Counted from the stretch's first letter, positions 25,264-33,570 are shown. The stretch: DNA of 35,783 nt from Clostridiales bacterium UBA5446 (GCA_002427465.1 DIRC01000038.1:13713-49495), one strand, 5' to 3'. Translations and numbers: made by a program. Notes: generated by a model from the sequence alone, not told the origin.

Positions 25264-26171
25264 GAGCGGACGTTCCTTATTTCGACGCACACTGCGATAC
25301 GATTTCGGTCCTGTTTGACCAGGGCGGCAGCCTGCGGGAAAACCAGTTTCATTTAGATTTGGCGCGGATGTCGGCATATGGGCCTGCGGCGCAGTTTTTT
25401 GCCGTATGGGGCGGGCATTACCGGGAAAAGGCGGCGCTGCTGAAGGCAGAGCTTTCAAAAAACGCAGATTTGGCGATGTTTTGCAAAACGCCCGACTGCG
25501 CCGGGCTGGCCGCCCGGCAGGCAAAGCTTGCGGCGTTTCTCTCGGTTGAGGGGGCGGAACAGCTGGACTGTTCCGTGCCGAAGCTCCGCGCCGCTCATGA
25601 CGAGGACGGCGTGATCATGATAAATCTATGCTGGAACCACGACAACATCCTTTGCGGCTCCGCCATGGACGGCGGCGGCGGGCTAACGGAGGAGGGCCGC
25701 GGCTTTGTCCGTGCCGCTCAGGAGATCGGCGTCGTCATTGACCTCTCCCACGCCTCGGAAAAAACGTTTTGGGACGTCATCGGGATGACGTCCCGCCCCG
25801 TGGTTGCCAGCCACTCGAATGCGGCGGCGCTGTTTTCAGTTTCGCCCCGCAACCTTACGGACGCCCAATTCGTGGCCTTGGTCAAATGCGGGGGCGGGGC
25901 GGGACTCAACCTTTGTCCGGGCTTTCTGGGCGAGAACCCGGGAATTGAAGCTTGCGTCGCGCATATTGAGCATTTTCTTGCGTTGGGCGGGGAAAAATCG
26001 GTCTTCATCGGCGCGGATCTGGATGGTATTGATCAGACGCCCCGGGGCGTCTCCGGCGTGCAGGATATGTATAAGCTTTTTGACGCCCTTCTGAGACGAA
26101 ACCACAGCGAGGGCCTTATTCGGGATATCTTTTATTATAACCTGCTGGGCATATTGGAGCGCGCCGTATGA
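25260..26171 (+). CDS. Membrane dipeptidase (renal dipeptidase family, M19)
   Basis: The protein has 303 residues, starting in the ATGA overlap with rnjA. The M19 amidohydrolase motifs appear in order: FDAHCDT at the start (metal ligands H and D), LSVEGAE near residue 95 (bridging Glu), VIDLSHAS near 160, VASHSNAAA near 180, and GADLDGID near 255. There is no signal peptide, so it should be cytoplasmic despite the family name. It hydrolyses dipeptides, with a preference in this family for those with a D-residue at the C-terminus. It is part of the rnjA run and overlaps the next gene by 4 bases. Confidence 0.94.
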   Translation: MRADVPYFDAHCDTISVLFDQGGSLRENQFHLDLARMSAYGPAAQFFAVWGGHYREKAALLKAELSKNADLAMFCKTPDCAGLAARQAKLAAFLSVEGAEQLDCSVPKLRAAHDEDGVIMINLCWNHDNILCGSAMDGGGGLTEEGRGFVRAAQEIGVVIDLSHASEKTFWDVIGMTSRPVVASHSNAAALFSVSPRNLTDAQFVALVKCGGGAGLNLCPGFLGENPGIEACVAHIEHFLALGGEKSVFIGADLDGIDQTPRGVSGVQDMYKLFDALLRRNHSEGLIRDIFYYNLLGILERAV

Positions 26172-26500
26172 ACATTCAGATTTTTGGAAAGGGCAAATGC
26201 TTCGACACCAAGAAGGCGGAACGTTACTTTAAGGAACGTCGGATTAAATATCAGTACATAGACATTCTCCGGTACGGGATGAGCAGGGGAGAGCTGTCTT
26301 CCGTCAGAAACGCCTTGGGACTCTCCGCCCTTGCCGACGATAAGGCGGAGGATTATGCCCTTTTGCAGTATCTGGCCCATGACGCCGATAAATTTGAAAA
26401 GCTCTTTGAAAACCCTGAGCTGATCAAAACTCCGGTGGTAAGAAACGGGAAGCAGGCCACGGTGGGGTACCGGCCGGAGGTCTGGAAGGAATGGGAATAG
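26168..26500 (+). CDS. ArsC/Spx-family thioredoxin-fold protein
   Basis: The protein has 110 residues. The thioredoxin fold of the ArsC/Spx family is seen in IQIFGKGKCFDTKKAERYFKERRI at the N-terminus, with a single cysteine near residue 11 and no CxxC, and in the cis-Pro element LIKTPVVRNGK near residue 92. This arrangement is that of small arsenate reductase-like proteins of unknown substrate. It overlaps the dipeptidase by 4 bases (ATGA), and the terminator stem begins within its last codons. Confidence 0.88.
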   Translation: MNIQIFGKGKCFDTKKAERYFKERRIKYQYIDILRYGMSRGELSSVRNALGLSALADDKAEDYALLQYLAHDADKFEKLFENPELIKTPVVRNGKQATVGYRPEVWKEWE

Positions 26501-26537
26501 GAAAAGCGCGCCGGCGGCGCGCTTTTCCTATTCCCAT
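26491..26537. terminator. Bidirectional terminator with a 22-bp stem
   Basis: A perfect stem of about 22 bp with a three-base loop spans the ArsC-like stop codon (26498-26500) and ends 9 bases from the DUF3048 gene stop. Inner arms AAAAGCGCGCC / GGCGCGCTTTT give T runs for both converging transcripts. Confidence 0.85.
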
Positions 26538-26545
26538 ATTCCCCT

Positions 26546-27631
26546 TCAGCTTTTCTTTTCGAATGAAATCGAAAGATCGTTTTTAGATGCAATCCCAATA
26601 TAGGTGGCGCCGATGCCGAGGTCGAGCTTCGTTCCGTCCGCCAGATAATAGCTGAAAGCCTCCGTGTTCGAATTCCGCTCCCAGGTGATTTCGGCGGACT
26701 TCCCGCCGCAGATAAAATAACCGCTGCCAGAGCCGGTGAGCTTGACGGAAAGCCTGCCGACATCGTCGATTACGGAGATGGACGTGGTCAGAACGATGAC
26801 GTTTGTAAAGGTCATGTTTTCATCGGTGTTGCCGTCAATGTAGTTGGCGCCGTATTCGTAAGCCGTATAAAGCCCGGTGTCGCCGTCATACGTGAAGCTG
26901 GTGGTTTTATAGCCGTTAAAGGCAATCTGGACATATTCCGCCTTTTCGTGACACTGCTTGTCTGCGTTCTCCGAAAAGGTAAGGCGGTAGTCATAGTCGC
27001 CATCGTGCTCAAAGTCGAAGCCCTGGCCGTCGGCAGCCGCAATGAGCTTTTCACCGGTGGTGAACATGCTGTGCTCCAGGCCATAGCCCATGCGGCTGGG
27101 GTCCCGGTAAAATGTTTCGGAGGCATAGGAACCAAGGACGCCGTCCAGATGGTCGATGCCGCAGCGGGACATCTCGGTATAGGATTCCATGCTGCCGCCT
27201 GCGTGTATGACAATGGCATCGTAGGAAAGTCCCACATCCGCGTAGTAAGGCCGAATGCTGCGCATACTGCCGATAGCTTCCACATCGCTGATGTCGGAGA
27301 AGATCGCCATCATTCGGGTGACGCCGCCCTCGGCGGGGATTTCATATATGATGTCCGCCTGACTGACCCCGCATTGCGGCAGCGCCTTATCCAGATTGTT
27401 AATCATGATCGCCCAGGGGCGGTTACCGCTGATATCCTCATCCATACCCTCGCCGGTAAGGGGATTGGTATACGGAGGGGCGGTTGGAGTCGGGGAAGGG
27501 CTGGGGAGTGCGGGCGTTGCCGAGGGCGACGGCTCTGAAGACGGGGCGGTTGTCGGATCGGCGGAGCCTTTCCCGCAGGCGGATGTAACAAGCAATAGAG
27601 CTGCCAGTGCGGAGCAGATAATTTTTTTCAT
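26546..27631 (-). CDS. DUF3048-domain lipoprotein (YerB-like)
   Basis: The protein has 361 residues. The start MKKIICSALAALLLVTSACG carries a lipobox (TSAC), so it is likely lipid-anchored outside. A Ser/Pro/Thr linker of about 30 residues precedes the DUF3048 domain. This begins with NPLTGEGMDEDISGNRPWAI and contains the GVSQADIIYEIPAEGGVTRMMAIFSD and GSMRSIRPYYADV hallmarks, followed by the C-terminal half with an FTNVIVL motif. The function of the family is not established. It is monocistronic; the leader 27632-27735 shows no strong promoter. Confidence 0.93.
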   Translation of the reverse strand: MKKIICSALAALLLVTSACGKGSADPTTAPSSEPSPSATPALPSPSPTPTAPPYTNPLTGEGMDEDISGNRPWAIMINNLDKALPQCGVSQADIIYEIPAEGGVTRMMAIFSDISDVEAIGSMRSIRPYYADVGLSYDAIVIHAGGSMESYTEMSRCGIDHLDGVLGSYASETFYRDPSRMGYGLEHSMFTTGEKLIAAADGQGFDFEHDGDYDYRLTFSENADKQCHEKAEYVQIAFNGYKTTSFTYDGDTGLYTAYEYGANYIDGNTDENMTFTNVIVLTTSISVIDDVGRLSVKLTGSGSGYFICGGKSAEITWERNSNTEAFSYYLADGTKLDLGIGATYIGIASKNDLSISFEKKS

Positions 27632-27735
27632 TCAAAGACCTCTTGGAATTCATGTTGCAGGCTGTAACAGCCGAAATTCGGCACCATATATATCATGTCG
27701 AATTCAATCAAATATATTACGCTCAAAATGTTTAA

Positions 27736-27764
27736 TTGTCAAACCTCCCGGGAGGTGGTAAAAT
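27736..27764 (+). promoter_or_regulatory. Promoter of the UPF0340 gene with a palindrome in its spacer
   Basis: TTGTCA (27736-27741), 17 bp, TAAAAT (27759-27764). The spacer holds the perfect 14-bp palindrome ACCTCCCGGGAGGT (27743-27756), which looks like an operator. Confidence 0.65.
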
Positions 27765-27808
27765 AAATTTATATAAATTACCGATAAAGAGATTCTGGAG
27801 ATGATATT

Positions 27809-28357
27809 ATGTACGAAGATATCAGAAGCCAAGCGAGGGCTGCGATGTCCGAGCTGCTGGCACTGGCCGACCCGGGGAAGGGGAGCCTGGTGGTTGTCGG
27901 CTGCTCATCCAGCGAGATTGTCGGAGAGCAGATTGGAAAAAATTCCGTTCCGGACGCGGCGGCGGCAGTGATTGAAGGCATTATGCCGCTTCTTGAGGAA
28001 CGGGGCCTTTACCTTGCCGCCCAGTGCTGCGAGCACCTGAATCGGGCGCTCATTATCGAGCGGGAGGCCGCCGAAAAATTCGGATACGAGCCTGTCTGCG
28101 TTCGGCCAAGGCCAAAGGCGGGTGGCTCCTTTGCCACTGCGGCTTATGAGAATATGCGTGATCCGGTGGCCGTTGAGCACGTTCGCGCCGCGGCGGGATT
28201 GGATATCGGCTGCACCCTGATCGGAATGCATCTTAAAGAAGTTGCGGTGCCGCTGCGCCTTGGTACCAAAACCATCGGCAAAGCGCCGGTCATCGCCGCC
28301 AGGACACGGCCGAAGCTGATCGGCGGGGCCAGGGCGGAATACCCTGAAACCAGATAA
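27809..28357 (+). CDS. UPF0340 / TIGR01440 family protein (YwlG-like)
   Basis: The protein has 182 residues, as usual for the family; GGAG lies about 9 bases before ATG 27809. The family signatures are VVVGCSSSEIVGEQIG near residue 30, YLAAQCCEHLNRALIIE near 70, and the C-terminal DIGCTLIGMHLKEVAVP and RPKLIGGARAEYP. The function is unknown. It is monocistronic with its own promoter and a terminator shared with secG. Confidence 0.93.
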   Translation: MYEDIRSQARAAMSELLALADPGKGSLVVVGCSSSEIVGEQIGKNSVPDAAAAVIEGIMPLLEERGLYLAAQCCEHLNRALIIEREAAEKFGYEPVCVRPRPKAGGSFATAAYENMRDPVAVEHVRAAAGLDIGCTLIGMHLKEVAVPLRLGTKTIGKAPVIAARTRPKLIGGARAEYPETR

Positions 28358-28360
28358 GCA

Positions 28361-28400
28361 TAAAAAAGCCCGCTGAAACTTCGGCGGGCTAAAACTTTTT
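28361..28400. terminator. Shared terminator between the UPF0340 gene and secG
   Basis: AGCCCGC / GCGGGCT stem (28367-28390), with an A run before and a T run after, between two convergent genes. Confidence 0.85.
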
Positions 28401-28416
28401 AATCTTATCTTAAATC

Positions 28417-28647
28417 TTATATGAGGTTCAGCATCAGTGTAAGCAAAACAAAACCCAGCGCGATCCATTTGGTCGCTTTGGCAAATTTCGCGTCCAGGGT
28501 TTTGGCCTTGCCCTTGGAAAGGAACGTGTCCGCCCCGCCCGAAATCGCTCCGGAAAGCCCTGCGCTCTTACCGGATTGCAACAGCACGATAGCCGTTACC
28601 GAGACCCCGGAAAGCAGTTGCAGGACAGTGAGAATATTCTTCAGCAT
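28417..28647 (-). CDS. secG: Preprotein translocase subunit SecG
   Basis: ATG 28647 (76 residues) is preferred to the GTG three codons upstream, because AAGGGTGA lies at good spacing. There are two membrane helices (about residues 5-22 and 55-74) with the SecG loop VLLQSGKSAGLSGAISGGA and TFLSKGKAKTLDAKFAKATK between them. It forms part of the SecYEG channel. It is monocistronic. Confidence 0.95.
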   Translation of the reverse strand: MLKNILTVLQLLSGVSVTAIVLLQSGKSAGLSGAISGGADTFLSKGKAKTLDAKFAKATKWIALGFVLLTLMLNLI

Positions 28648-28771
28648 TATAGTCACCCTTTCGGTTAAACAAACTCAGATACGAAGGGTAGTATAGCATA
28701 CCGCACCACGCATTTCAAGCATTATTTACATAACCATAAGTTTTTTCGGCATTTCCCGCGCAAAGCCGTAA

Positions 28772-28789
28772 AACCGGTTTTGGCCGGTT
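28772..28789 (-). terminator. Weak terminator at the end of the amino acid ABC operon
   Basis: On the minus strand AACCGG / CCGGTT with a CCAAAA loop begins at the stop codon and is followed by TTTTAC. The short stem makes this tentative. Confidence 0.4.
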
Positions 28790-29531
28790 ATCCGTGCATA
28801 AAACGGGAAAGAAAATCTTTTGTTTCCTGTTTCCTGGGGGCGGCGAAGATTTGATCCGGCATGCCCTCCTCACAGATAACGCCGTTATTCATGTAAATGA
28901 CGTGGCTGGAAACATCCCGCGCAAAGGCCATTTCGTGGGTGACGATCAGCATGGTCAGCCCTTCCTCAGCCAGTGTCCGCATGACGCTAAGCACCTCGCC
29001 CACCATCTGGGGGTCCAGAGCCGAGGTGGGTTCGTCAAACAGCAGGATCTCCGGCTCCATGGCCAGAGCCCGCGCGATTGCTACGCGCTGCTTCTGGCCG
29101 CCGGAAAGCTGTTTCGGCCTTGCGTTGATATATGGGGACATTTCCACCTTGTCAAGATAATGGAGAGCCCGTTCCTTCGCTGTTTTTTCATCCAACTTCA
29201 GCACCTTGCGCAGCCCGACTGTGCAGTTGCTCAGGGCCGTCATATTGTTGAAAAGATTGAAGCTCTGAAACACCATGCCTACTTTCGCCCGGTATGCGGG
29301 GATGTTGGCATGCTTTTCCATGATGTCATGACCTTGAAACATCACCTGGCCGTCGGTCGGGGTTTCCAGAAGGTTGATGCACCGGAGCAGGGTGGACTTA
29401 CCGGAGCCTGAGGCGCCGATGATGCAGATGACGTCGCCGCCGGCGACGGAAAAGTCGATATCCCGCAGCACGGTATTGTCGCCGAACTTTTTGCCGAGAT
29501 GCCTGATTTCTAAAATACTTTGTCCGTGCAT
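28788..29531 (-). CDS. Amino acid ABC transporter ATP-binding protein (GlnQ type)
   Basis: The protein has 247 residues. Walker A is GASGSGKST (near residue 37), the Q-loop is VFQSFNLFNNMTAL, the signature LSGGQKQR, Walker B ILLFDEPTSALDP, and the H-loop VTHEMAFAR: all are of the polar amino acid uptake family. It is last in a three-gene importer operon, 3 bases after the permease gene. A lysine riboswitch controls the operon, so lysine or a close relative is the likely cargo. Confidence 0.96.
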   Translation of the reverse strand: MHGQSILEIRHLGKKFGDNTVLRDIDFSVAGGDVICIIGASGSGKSTLLRCINLLETPTDGQVMFQGHDIMEKHANIPAYRAKVGMVFQSFNLFNNMTALSNCTVGLRKVLKLDEKTAKERALHYLDKVEMSPYINARPKQLSGGQKQRVAIARALAMEPEILLFDEPTSALDPQMVGEVLSVMRTLAEEGLTMLIVTHEMAFARDVSSHVIYMNNGVICEEGMPDQIFAAPRKQETKDFLSRFMHG

Positions 29532-29534
29532 TGC

Positions 29535-30320
29535 CTATTTGCCCCCTCTCTTGCCGCGGAAGCTGTGCATACCGCTGGTATGAGCCAGGGTGTCCGTAGT
29601 GGCCAGATCGTAGCTGTCGTCCCCGTCCATCCGCTTCTCCAGCAGACGCAGCAGCTTGGATGCGATCAGGGTCATCGTAAGGTATATCACCATGACAATC
29701 GTGGCGGATTCAAAATAGAGGTACAAAGCCCCGACAACGCCTTTGTGCATGAAAAACAGATCCGAAATGCTGATGACCGAGAGGACGGAGGTGTCCTTGA
29801 TATTGATGATGAAGTTGTTCCCGATCTGGGGAATGATATTCCGGAAAGCCTGTGGCAGGATGACGGCAACCATGGTCTGAAGGTGGGTCATGCCGATTGC
29901 CTTGGCGCCCTCGGTCTGGCCGGGGTCAATCGACAAAATTCCGCCTCTGACGGTTTCCGCCATATAAGCGCCCGTGTTGATTGATACGATAAAGAAAGCG
30001 GCCGTCCACATATCCATGGATATGGAAAACGCCATGCGAGCACCGTAATAGATGAACACGGCCTGAACGATCATGGGCGTGCCTCGAAAAACCTCCACGT
30101 ATATCCGCAAAACCGCGTTGGCGATTTTCAGCAGGACCCGCTTTGGAAGGCCGTCGCTTTTACTGACGGGTATGGTCTGGACAATGCCGACGGCAAACCC
30201 GATCACGCAGCCGATAATCGTCCCGACCAAAGATATGATCAACGTGTTTCGGGCACCGATTAGATACGAATTTCCGTATCTGTTCCAGCATTTTAAGATG
30301 CCTGCCCAAAAGGTGGACAT
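29535..30320 (-). CDS. Amino acid ABC transporter permease (His/Glu/Gln/Arg/opine type)
   Basis: The protein has 261 residues with five to six membrane helices. It opens with the GARNTLIISLVGTIIGCVIG segment typical of this permease class and has the EAA loop ETVRGGILSIDPGQTEGAKAIG that docks the ATPase. Next come AVILPQAFRNIIPQIGN and the closing LLRLLEKRM. It forms the membrane channel with the ATP-binding protein downstream. Confidence 0.95.
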   Translation of the reverse strand: MSTFWAGILKCWNRYGNSYLIGARNTLIISLVGTIIGCVIGFAVGIVQTIPVSKSDGLPKRVLLKIANAVLRIYVEVFRGTPMIVQAVFIYYGARMAFSISMDMWTAAFFIVSINTGAYMAETVRGGILSIDPGQTEGAKAIGMTHLQTMVAVILPQAFRNIIPQIGNNFIINIKDTSVLSVISISDLFFMHKGVVGALYLYFESATIVMVIYLTMTLIASKLLRLLEKRMDGDDSYDLATTDTLAHTSGMHSFRGKRGGK

Positions 30321-30355
30321 AAGCAGCGCTCCTTACATTCTATTGCCGACGCGAA

Positions 30356-31234
30356 TTAGTCTTCTACGGAAAGGGGCTGTACGGAGATGGCTTCGTCCAT
30401 CATCTCCTCGTAGTCGGATACGGTCATGGTGGCCAGAATGGTGTTGATGGCGTCCAGCAGTTCCGTGTTGCCCTTCTGAACGGAGATACCCAGGTTGATT
30501 TCCTCATCGGAAACCTGGAAATTTCCGTCAGTTCCGGTGAAGTCCAGAATGCGCATATCGCCGTAGACCTGAGTTGCGGCCATGGCCGTGGGCATATCGC
30601 AGACAACGTAATCGACGGCGCCGGATTCGAGCGCCATCAACATGGTTGGGGCGGTTTCCTGAGCGGGAAGAATGTCCGCGTCGGCAATCTGCCCAAGGCA
30701 GACATTGTACCAGATGGTGCCGAGCTGAGAGGTGCAGGTGCCGCCGGACAGGTCGGCGATACCCTGGGCAGAGGCGTATGCGCTGTCCTCAAGGACCACC
30801 GTCACGATAGAGGCATAGTAATAAGGCGTGGAGAAGTCAACTTCTTCCAGACGGTCGGCCGTAATGGACTGGCCCGCGATAACGGCGTCAACATCGCCGG
30901 ATTTAAGGGCGGGGATCAGGGAATCCCAGTCCAGTTTGACGATTTCCAGTTCATAGCCAAGGCTCTCGGCGATTTTTTTGGCCATCATGACATCGTATCC
31001 GTAAGCGTACTGGTTGGAGTTGGCGATCGGAACAGCGCCGTTTGCGTCGGTTTCCTGCGCCCAGTTGTAGGGCGCATACTGGCATTCCATAGCCACACGC
31101 AGAGTTTTTGCCGCGTCTCCCGAAGGCTCGCCATCCGGAGCCGCGGTTGGGGTTGCGCTTGTGCCGGCGGAGCCGCAGGCGGCAAAGGCCAGGAGCATCA
31201 GACAGGCCAGCAGAACAGATAAAATCCTTTTCAT
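30356..31234 (-). CDS. Amino acid ABC transporter substrate-binding lipoprotein
   Basis: ATG 31234 with AAAGGA 9 bases upstream gives 292 residues and a proper lipoprotein signal (KRILSVLLACLMLLAFAACG, lipobox AFAAC); the open frame extends upstream to 31267 inside the terminator hairpin. The periplasmic-binding fold type II (SBP_bac_3) shows LRVAMECQYAPYNWAQ, YGYDVMMAKKIAESLG, DAVIAGQSITADRLEEVDFSTPYYY and LESGAVDYVVCDMPTA. It is first in the operon. The riboswitch in its leader points to lysine as ligand. Confidence 0.95.
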   Translation of the reverse strand: MKRILSVLLACLMLLAFAACGSAGTSATPTAAPDGEPSGDAAKTLRVAMECQYAPYNWAQETDANGAVPIANSNQYAYGYDVMMAKKIAESLGYELEIVKLDWDSLIPALKSGDVDAVIAGQSITADRLEEVDFSTPYYYASIVTVVLEDSAYASAQGIADLSGGTCTSQLGTIWYNVCLGQIADADILPAQETAPTMLMALESGAVDYVVCDMPTAMAATQVYGDMRILDFTGTDGNFQVSDEEINLGISVQKGNTELLDAINTILATMTVSDYEEMMDEAISVQPLSVED

Positions 31235-31263
31235 TTGTGTCATCCTTTCATTGATACATAAAA

Positions 31264-31293
31264 ACATGGGGCTTTACCGGTAAAGCCCCATGT
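31264..31293 (-). terminator. Riboswitch-controlled terminator ahead of the lysine importer
   Basis: A perfect 30-bp palindrome with ACATGGGGCTTTACC as one arm and its complement as the other. On the minus strand TTTTTAT follows. It lies between the lysine aptamer and the first gene, so it is the expression platform: bound lysine should let it form and stop transcription. Confidence 0.9.
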
Positions 31294-31327
31294 CACGTGT
31301 ATGTAAAAGGTTTTGCTTACACGATAT

Positions 31328-31486
31328 GATAGCGCTTCACCAAGGTGACAGTCTGCAGCATGTTATGTTGCAGCCCAGCGCTTCCGGCCCAGGCAGACCG
31401 TGAACGCTTCGGCGAAGAATCCCTTTCCGAAACAGCCGCTGCTCTGCCGATGCTGAATCGTACTGATGATCTTCGCGCCTCTATCC
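31328..31486 (-). promoter_or_regulatory. Lysine riboswitch (L box)
   Basis: Read on the minus strand from 31486, the conserved parts appear in order: GGATAGAGGCGCGAAG, ATCATCAGTA, GGAAAGGGATTCTTCGCCGA, GCTGGGCTGCAACA, TGCAGACTGTCACC and the closing GAAGCGCTATC, which pairs with the first element to form P1. The spacing (159 bases) fits the family. Between P1 and the terminator, CGTGTA / TACACG can form an intermediate stem. In this class lysine binding turns transcription off, which suits an importer. Confidence 0.95.
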
Positions 31487-31512
31487 ATTTTACTTATGTA
31501 TTTTGATACGTA

Positions 31513-31541
31513 ACGTTATCACATTATCCAACCGATGTCAA
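31513..31541 (-). promoter_or_regulatory. Promoter of the lysine importer operon
   Basis: On the minus strand TTGACA (31541-31536), 17 bp, TAACGT (31518-31513). The -10 box is weak, but the position, about 25 bases before the riboswitch, is right. Confidence 0.55.
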
Positions 31542-31631
31542 GGCAAGGAATCTTTTTGCAGCAGTACCCATTAAATACTTGCACTGGAGAATTTTAGAAT
31601 AATGTGATATGCTCTGCCGGAGGTGATAATA

Positions 31632-32261
31632 ATGGATACCAGAGCCATGTTTAGTCTTTCATACGGGGTTTTTATCGCAGGTGTTGAAGAGGGGGGCAGG
31701 AAAAACGCCTGCATTATCAATACCGCGGTTCAGGCCACGTCCAACCCCCTGATTATGCACGTAACCATGCTGAAATCCAATCTCACCACGCAGATGATCA
31801 GAAAAAAGGGGAGCCTTGCCCTATCGGTTCTGTCTCTGGACTGCCCCCTTTCGGTGATCGGCGATTTCGGCCTGCGCAGCGGACGCGACCATGATAAATT
31901 TGACGGCGTGTCATGCAGTCTCGACGGCAACGGCAACCCGTATTTTGAACAGAACACGGCGGCCCGCATGAGCATGAACGTGTCTACGATGATCGATCTT
32001 GGTTCTCACTGCCTGTTTATAGGCGAGGTGACGGAGGCAGAAAGGACCGGCGACGGAAAACCCATGACATATGCGGACTACCGCACGCTGAAGTCCGGCG
32101 GAACCGTGGCGGCAGGGGAGACCAAGCCCCCGCAGAAGCGGTGGGTGTGCTCCGTGTGCCATTATGTGTACGATGGTGAAATCCCATTTGAAGAGCTGCC
32201 TGAGGATTGGAAATGCCCTGTGTGCAATCAGCCGAAATCCGTTTTTGTCCTCGAAGGTTAA
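31632..32261 (+). CDS. Flavin reductase-like protein fused to rubredoxin
   Basis: ATG 31632 with GGAGG 8 bases upstream gives 209 residues. Residues 1 to about 150 form an FMN-binding split barrel of the flavin reductase family (SYGVFIAGVEEGGRKNACII, with NTAVQATSNPLIM and SVIGDFGLRSGRDHDKF). The C-terminal rubredoxin domain (about 167-205) has both CxxC knuckles, WVCSVCHYVYDG and WKCPVCNQ, and binds one iron. Such proteins, called high molecular weight rubredoxin, pass electrons from NADH:flavin chemistry to flavodiiron proteins in oxygen or NO detoxification in anaerobes. No flavodiiron gene lies nearby. It is monocistronic with a strong terminator. Confidence 0.94.
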   Translation: MDTRAMFSLSYGVFIAGVEEGGRKNACIINTAVQATSNPLIMHVTMLKSNLTTQMIRKKGSLALSVLSLDCPLSVIGDFGLRSGRDHDKFDGVSCSLDGNGNPYFEQNTAARMSMNVSTMIDLGSHCLFIGEVTEAERTGDGKPMTYADYRTLKSGGTVAAGETKPPQKRWVCSVCHYVYDGEIPFEELPEDWKCPVCNQPKSVFVLEG

Positions 32262-32273
32262 GATGGAATCTCG

Positions 32274-32313
32274 ATGCAGGCCCCGGATATTGTGTCCGGG
32301 GCCTGCATGCTTT
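32274..32313 (+). terminator. Terminator of the flavin reductase-rubredoxin gene
   Basis: Perfect 14-bp stem ATGCAGGCCCCGGA / TCCGGGGCCTGCAT with a seven-base loop, followed by GCTTTT. Confidence 0.88.
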
Positions 32314-32365
32314 TCAGGTGCTTATCATAATTGTTTTATGCCGGATATTCTGTTTTTTTCAAGTA

Positions 32366-32911
32366 TTAGCAGATGACGCAGTATTTAAGGAGGCCTTTGA
32401 TCATCTGATCTGCCATTAACATGATCTCGGCTTCAAAATAATCATAAGTAGCGATGCTCTCTTTATAATCATCGTTTATCATTTCAGAAGCTATTTTTTT
32501 CGCCAGATCCAGGTGCCTGCAGAGCATGGTCCGCCATTCTTCATAACGCCAGTATGGATTTGCGGAGGTCAGCGCGGCCGCCAGCTCATCAGCGTTTTTA
32601 TAAAGTTTTGTATTGATTTTATCAGCCCGCTGAGTGTCATTGGCCATTAAAGCCCGGACGAGGGCGGCTGCAAGCTCCAAATGCTCAGTCAGCAAGCGCT
32701 TGAAGGAAAACGAAAATTCCCGTCCAAAAAAGCAATCGAAGAAACGGGCAAAATCCGCGGGATTCCTCAGGAGCCTCTGCAATACCCGCTCTTCATCAGG
32801 ATTATTAAAAATAATAGCTACAAAGGCCATTTTGATCCATTCGCCGTGCTGCATCCATAGCATTCGAACACGATTTGCGATGCACCAATGTGATCGGTCT
32901 GAATTATTCAC
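32366..32911 (-). CDS. Helical-bundle protein of unknown function
   Basis: GTG 32911 with GAGGG 8 bases upstream gives 181 residues; the frame is open to TTG 32926. It is all helical and soluble, with no signal peptide. Motifs include RMLWMQHGEWIKMAFVAIIF near residue 15, a DEERVLQRLLRNPADFARFF helix, LLTEHLELAAALVRALMAND, and a NADELAAAL helix. I recall a family of this pattern (LW..H..W..; H.L.AA.L) in Bacillus and Clostridium, sometimes labelled acetylglutamate kinase by mistake; it has no kinase motif. H and E residues repeated at helix ends could bind a metal, but that is a guess. Confidence 0.8.
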   Translation of the reverse strand: MNNSDRSHWCIANRVRMLWMQHGEWIKMAFVAIIFNNPDEERVLQRLLRNPADFARFFDCFFGREFSFSFKRLLTEHLELAAALVRALMANDTQRADKINTKLYKNADELAAALTSANPYWRYEEWRTMLCRHLDLAKKIASEMINDDYKESIATYDYFEAEIMLMADQMIKGLLKYCVIC

Positions 32912-33355
32912 GTCGTCATCCCTCAAACTTTTATTCCTATTGCAGTAAAATCATCCATATTTGATTTCAGCCGATATTAGTCCTGGATTTATCGGCAATG
33001 CCCCATATTTATCATATGAGAGCGCATAATAGCGCGTTAATGGATGCGCTTCTTCATTCTATGCATTAATTGCGCAGTTAAGGATTCCGCGGTTTCTGAA
33101 GTCCCATTTTGCCGGTTATGACGTATCAGCCCTCCCCGAGCCATGGCAGCAAATATTTTTAAGGTGAAAAGATAATATAAAATCGCAGCTTTTATATTAG
33201 TTTTTACAAGAGTGTCAGGATATTGGACAATCAGGGACAGGGGGGTTCCGCGACGAATGCCGCTTTGCACATTGCGTCACGTTCGCACTCCTGCTCTTGC
33301 CGGCGTATTGGAAGCAAATTCGGAATAAATATAAAACCATTAAGGCCGCAGCCGG

Positions 33356-33399
33356 AAAAAACAAAGCGCCCTGCGTTGTCGCAGGGCGCTTTGTTTTTT
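33356..33399. terminator. Strong terminator with a 20-bp stem
   Basis: AAAAAACAAAGCGCCCTGCG pairs perfectly with the following arm around TTGT and has T runs on both strands. On the minus strand it lies about 220 bases beyond the lipase gene, after the remnant. Confidence 0.9.
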
Positions 33400-33570
33400 A
33401 TAATGATCAGACCAGCTGCCCCGGCAGCCCTTTTTTTCTTTAGGGGGAAAGTTCGCGTCAAACGCTTCAACGTCCGCATCTTCAACCAGGTAGCCGCCCG
33501 GGTCTTGAAATGTGCCTATGATCCCCGCAAGATAATCTGATTGCAATTCCTTAGCCTGGCGGGTTCAGGC
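33400..33570 (-). pseudogene. Remnant of a gene, possibly a YpfJ-type zinc metallopeptidase C-terminus
   Basis: The minus-strand frame after a TGA at about 33568 reads RQAKELQSDYLAGIIGTFQD, then GGYLVEDADVEAFDAN and a Lys-rich tail. It then runs without a stop into the terminator hairpin. The ELQxDYLAG and later D..EAF.A spacing recall the C-terminal part of neutral zinc metallopeptidases (YpfJ family). The zinc motif and the rest are absent. There is no start codon with a ribosome binding site. The family guess is weak. Confidence 0.3.

Noticed and set aside
23617..25524. A 635-codon open frame on the minus strand opposite rnjA
   Set aside because: rnjA on the plus strand is a full-length, motif-complete gene. 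The opposite frame has no ribosome binding site or family features and is a by-product of codon bias.
26660..26690. GTTCGAATTCC string resembling a tRNA T-loop
   Set aside because: It lies inside the DUF3048 gene and no acceptor stem or anticodon arm surrounds it.
33037..33270. 77-codon minus-strand frame in the gene-poor stretch
   Set aside because: No ribosome binding site, no recognisable motif, and AT-rich composition unlike neighbouring genes.
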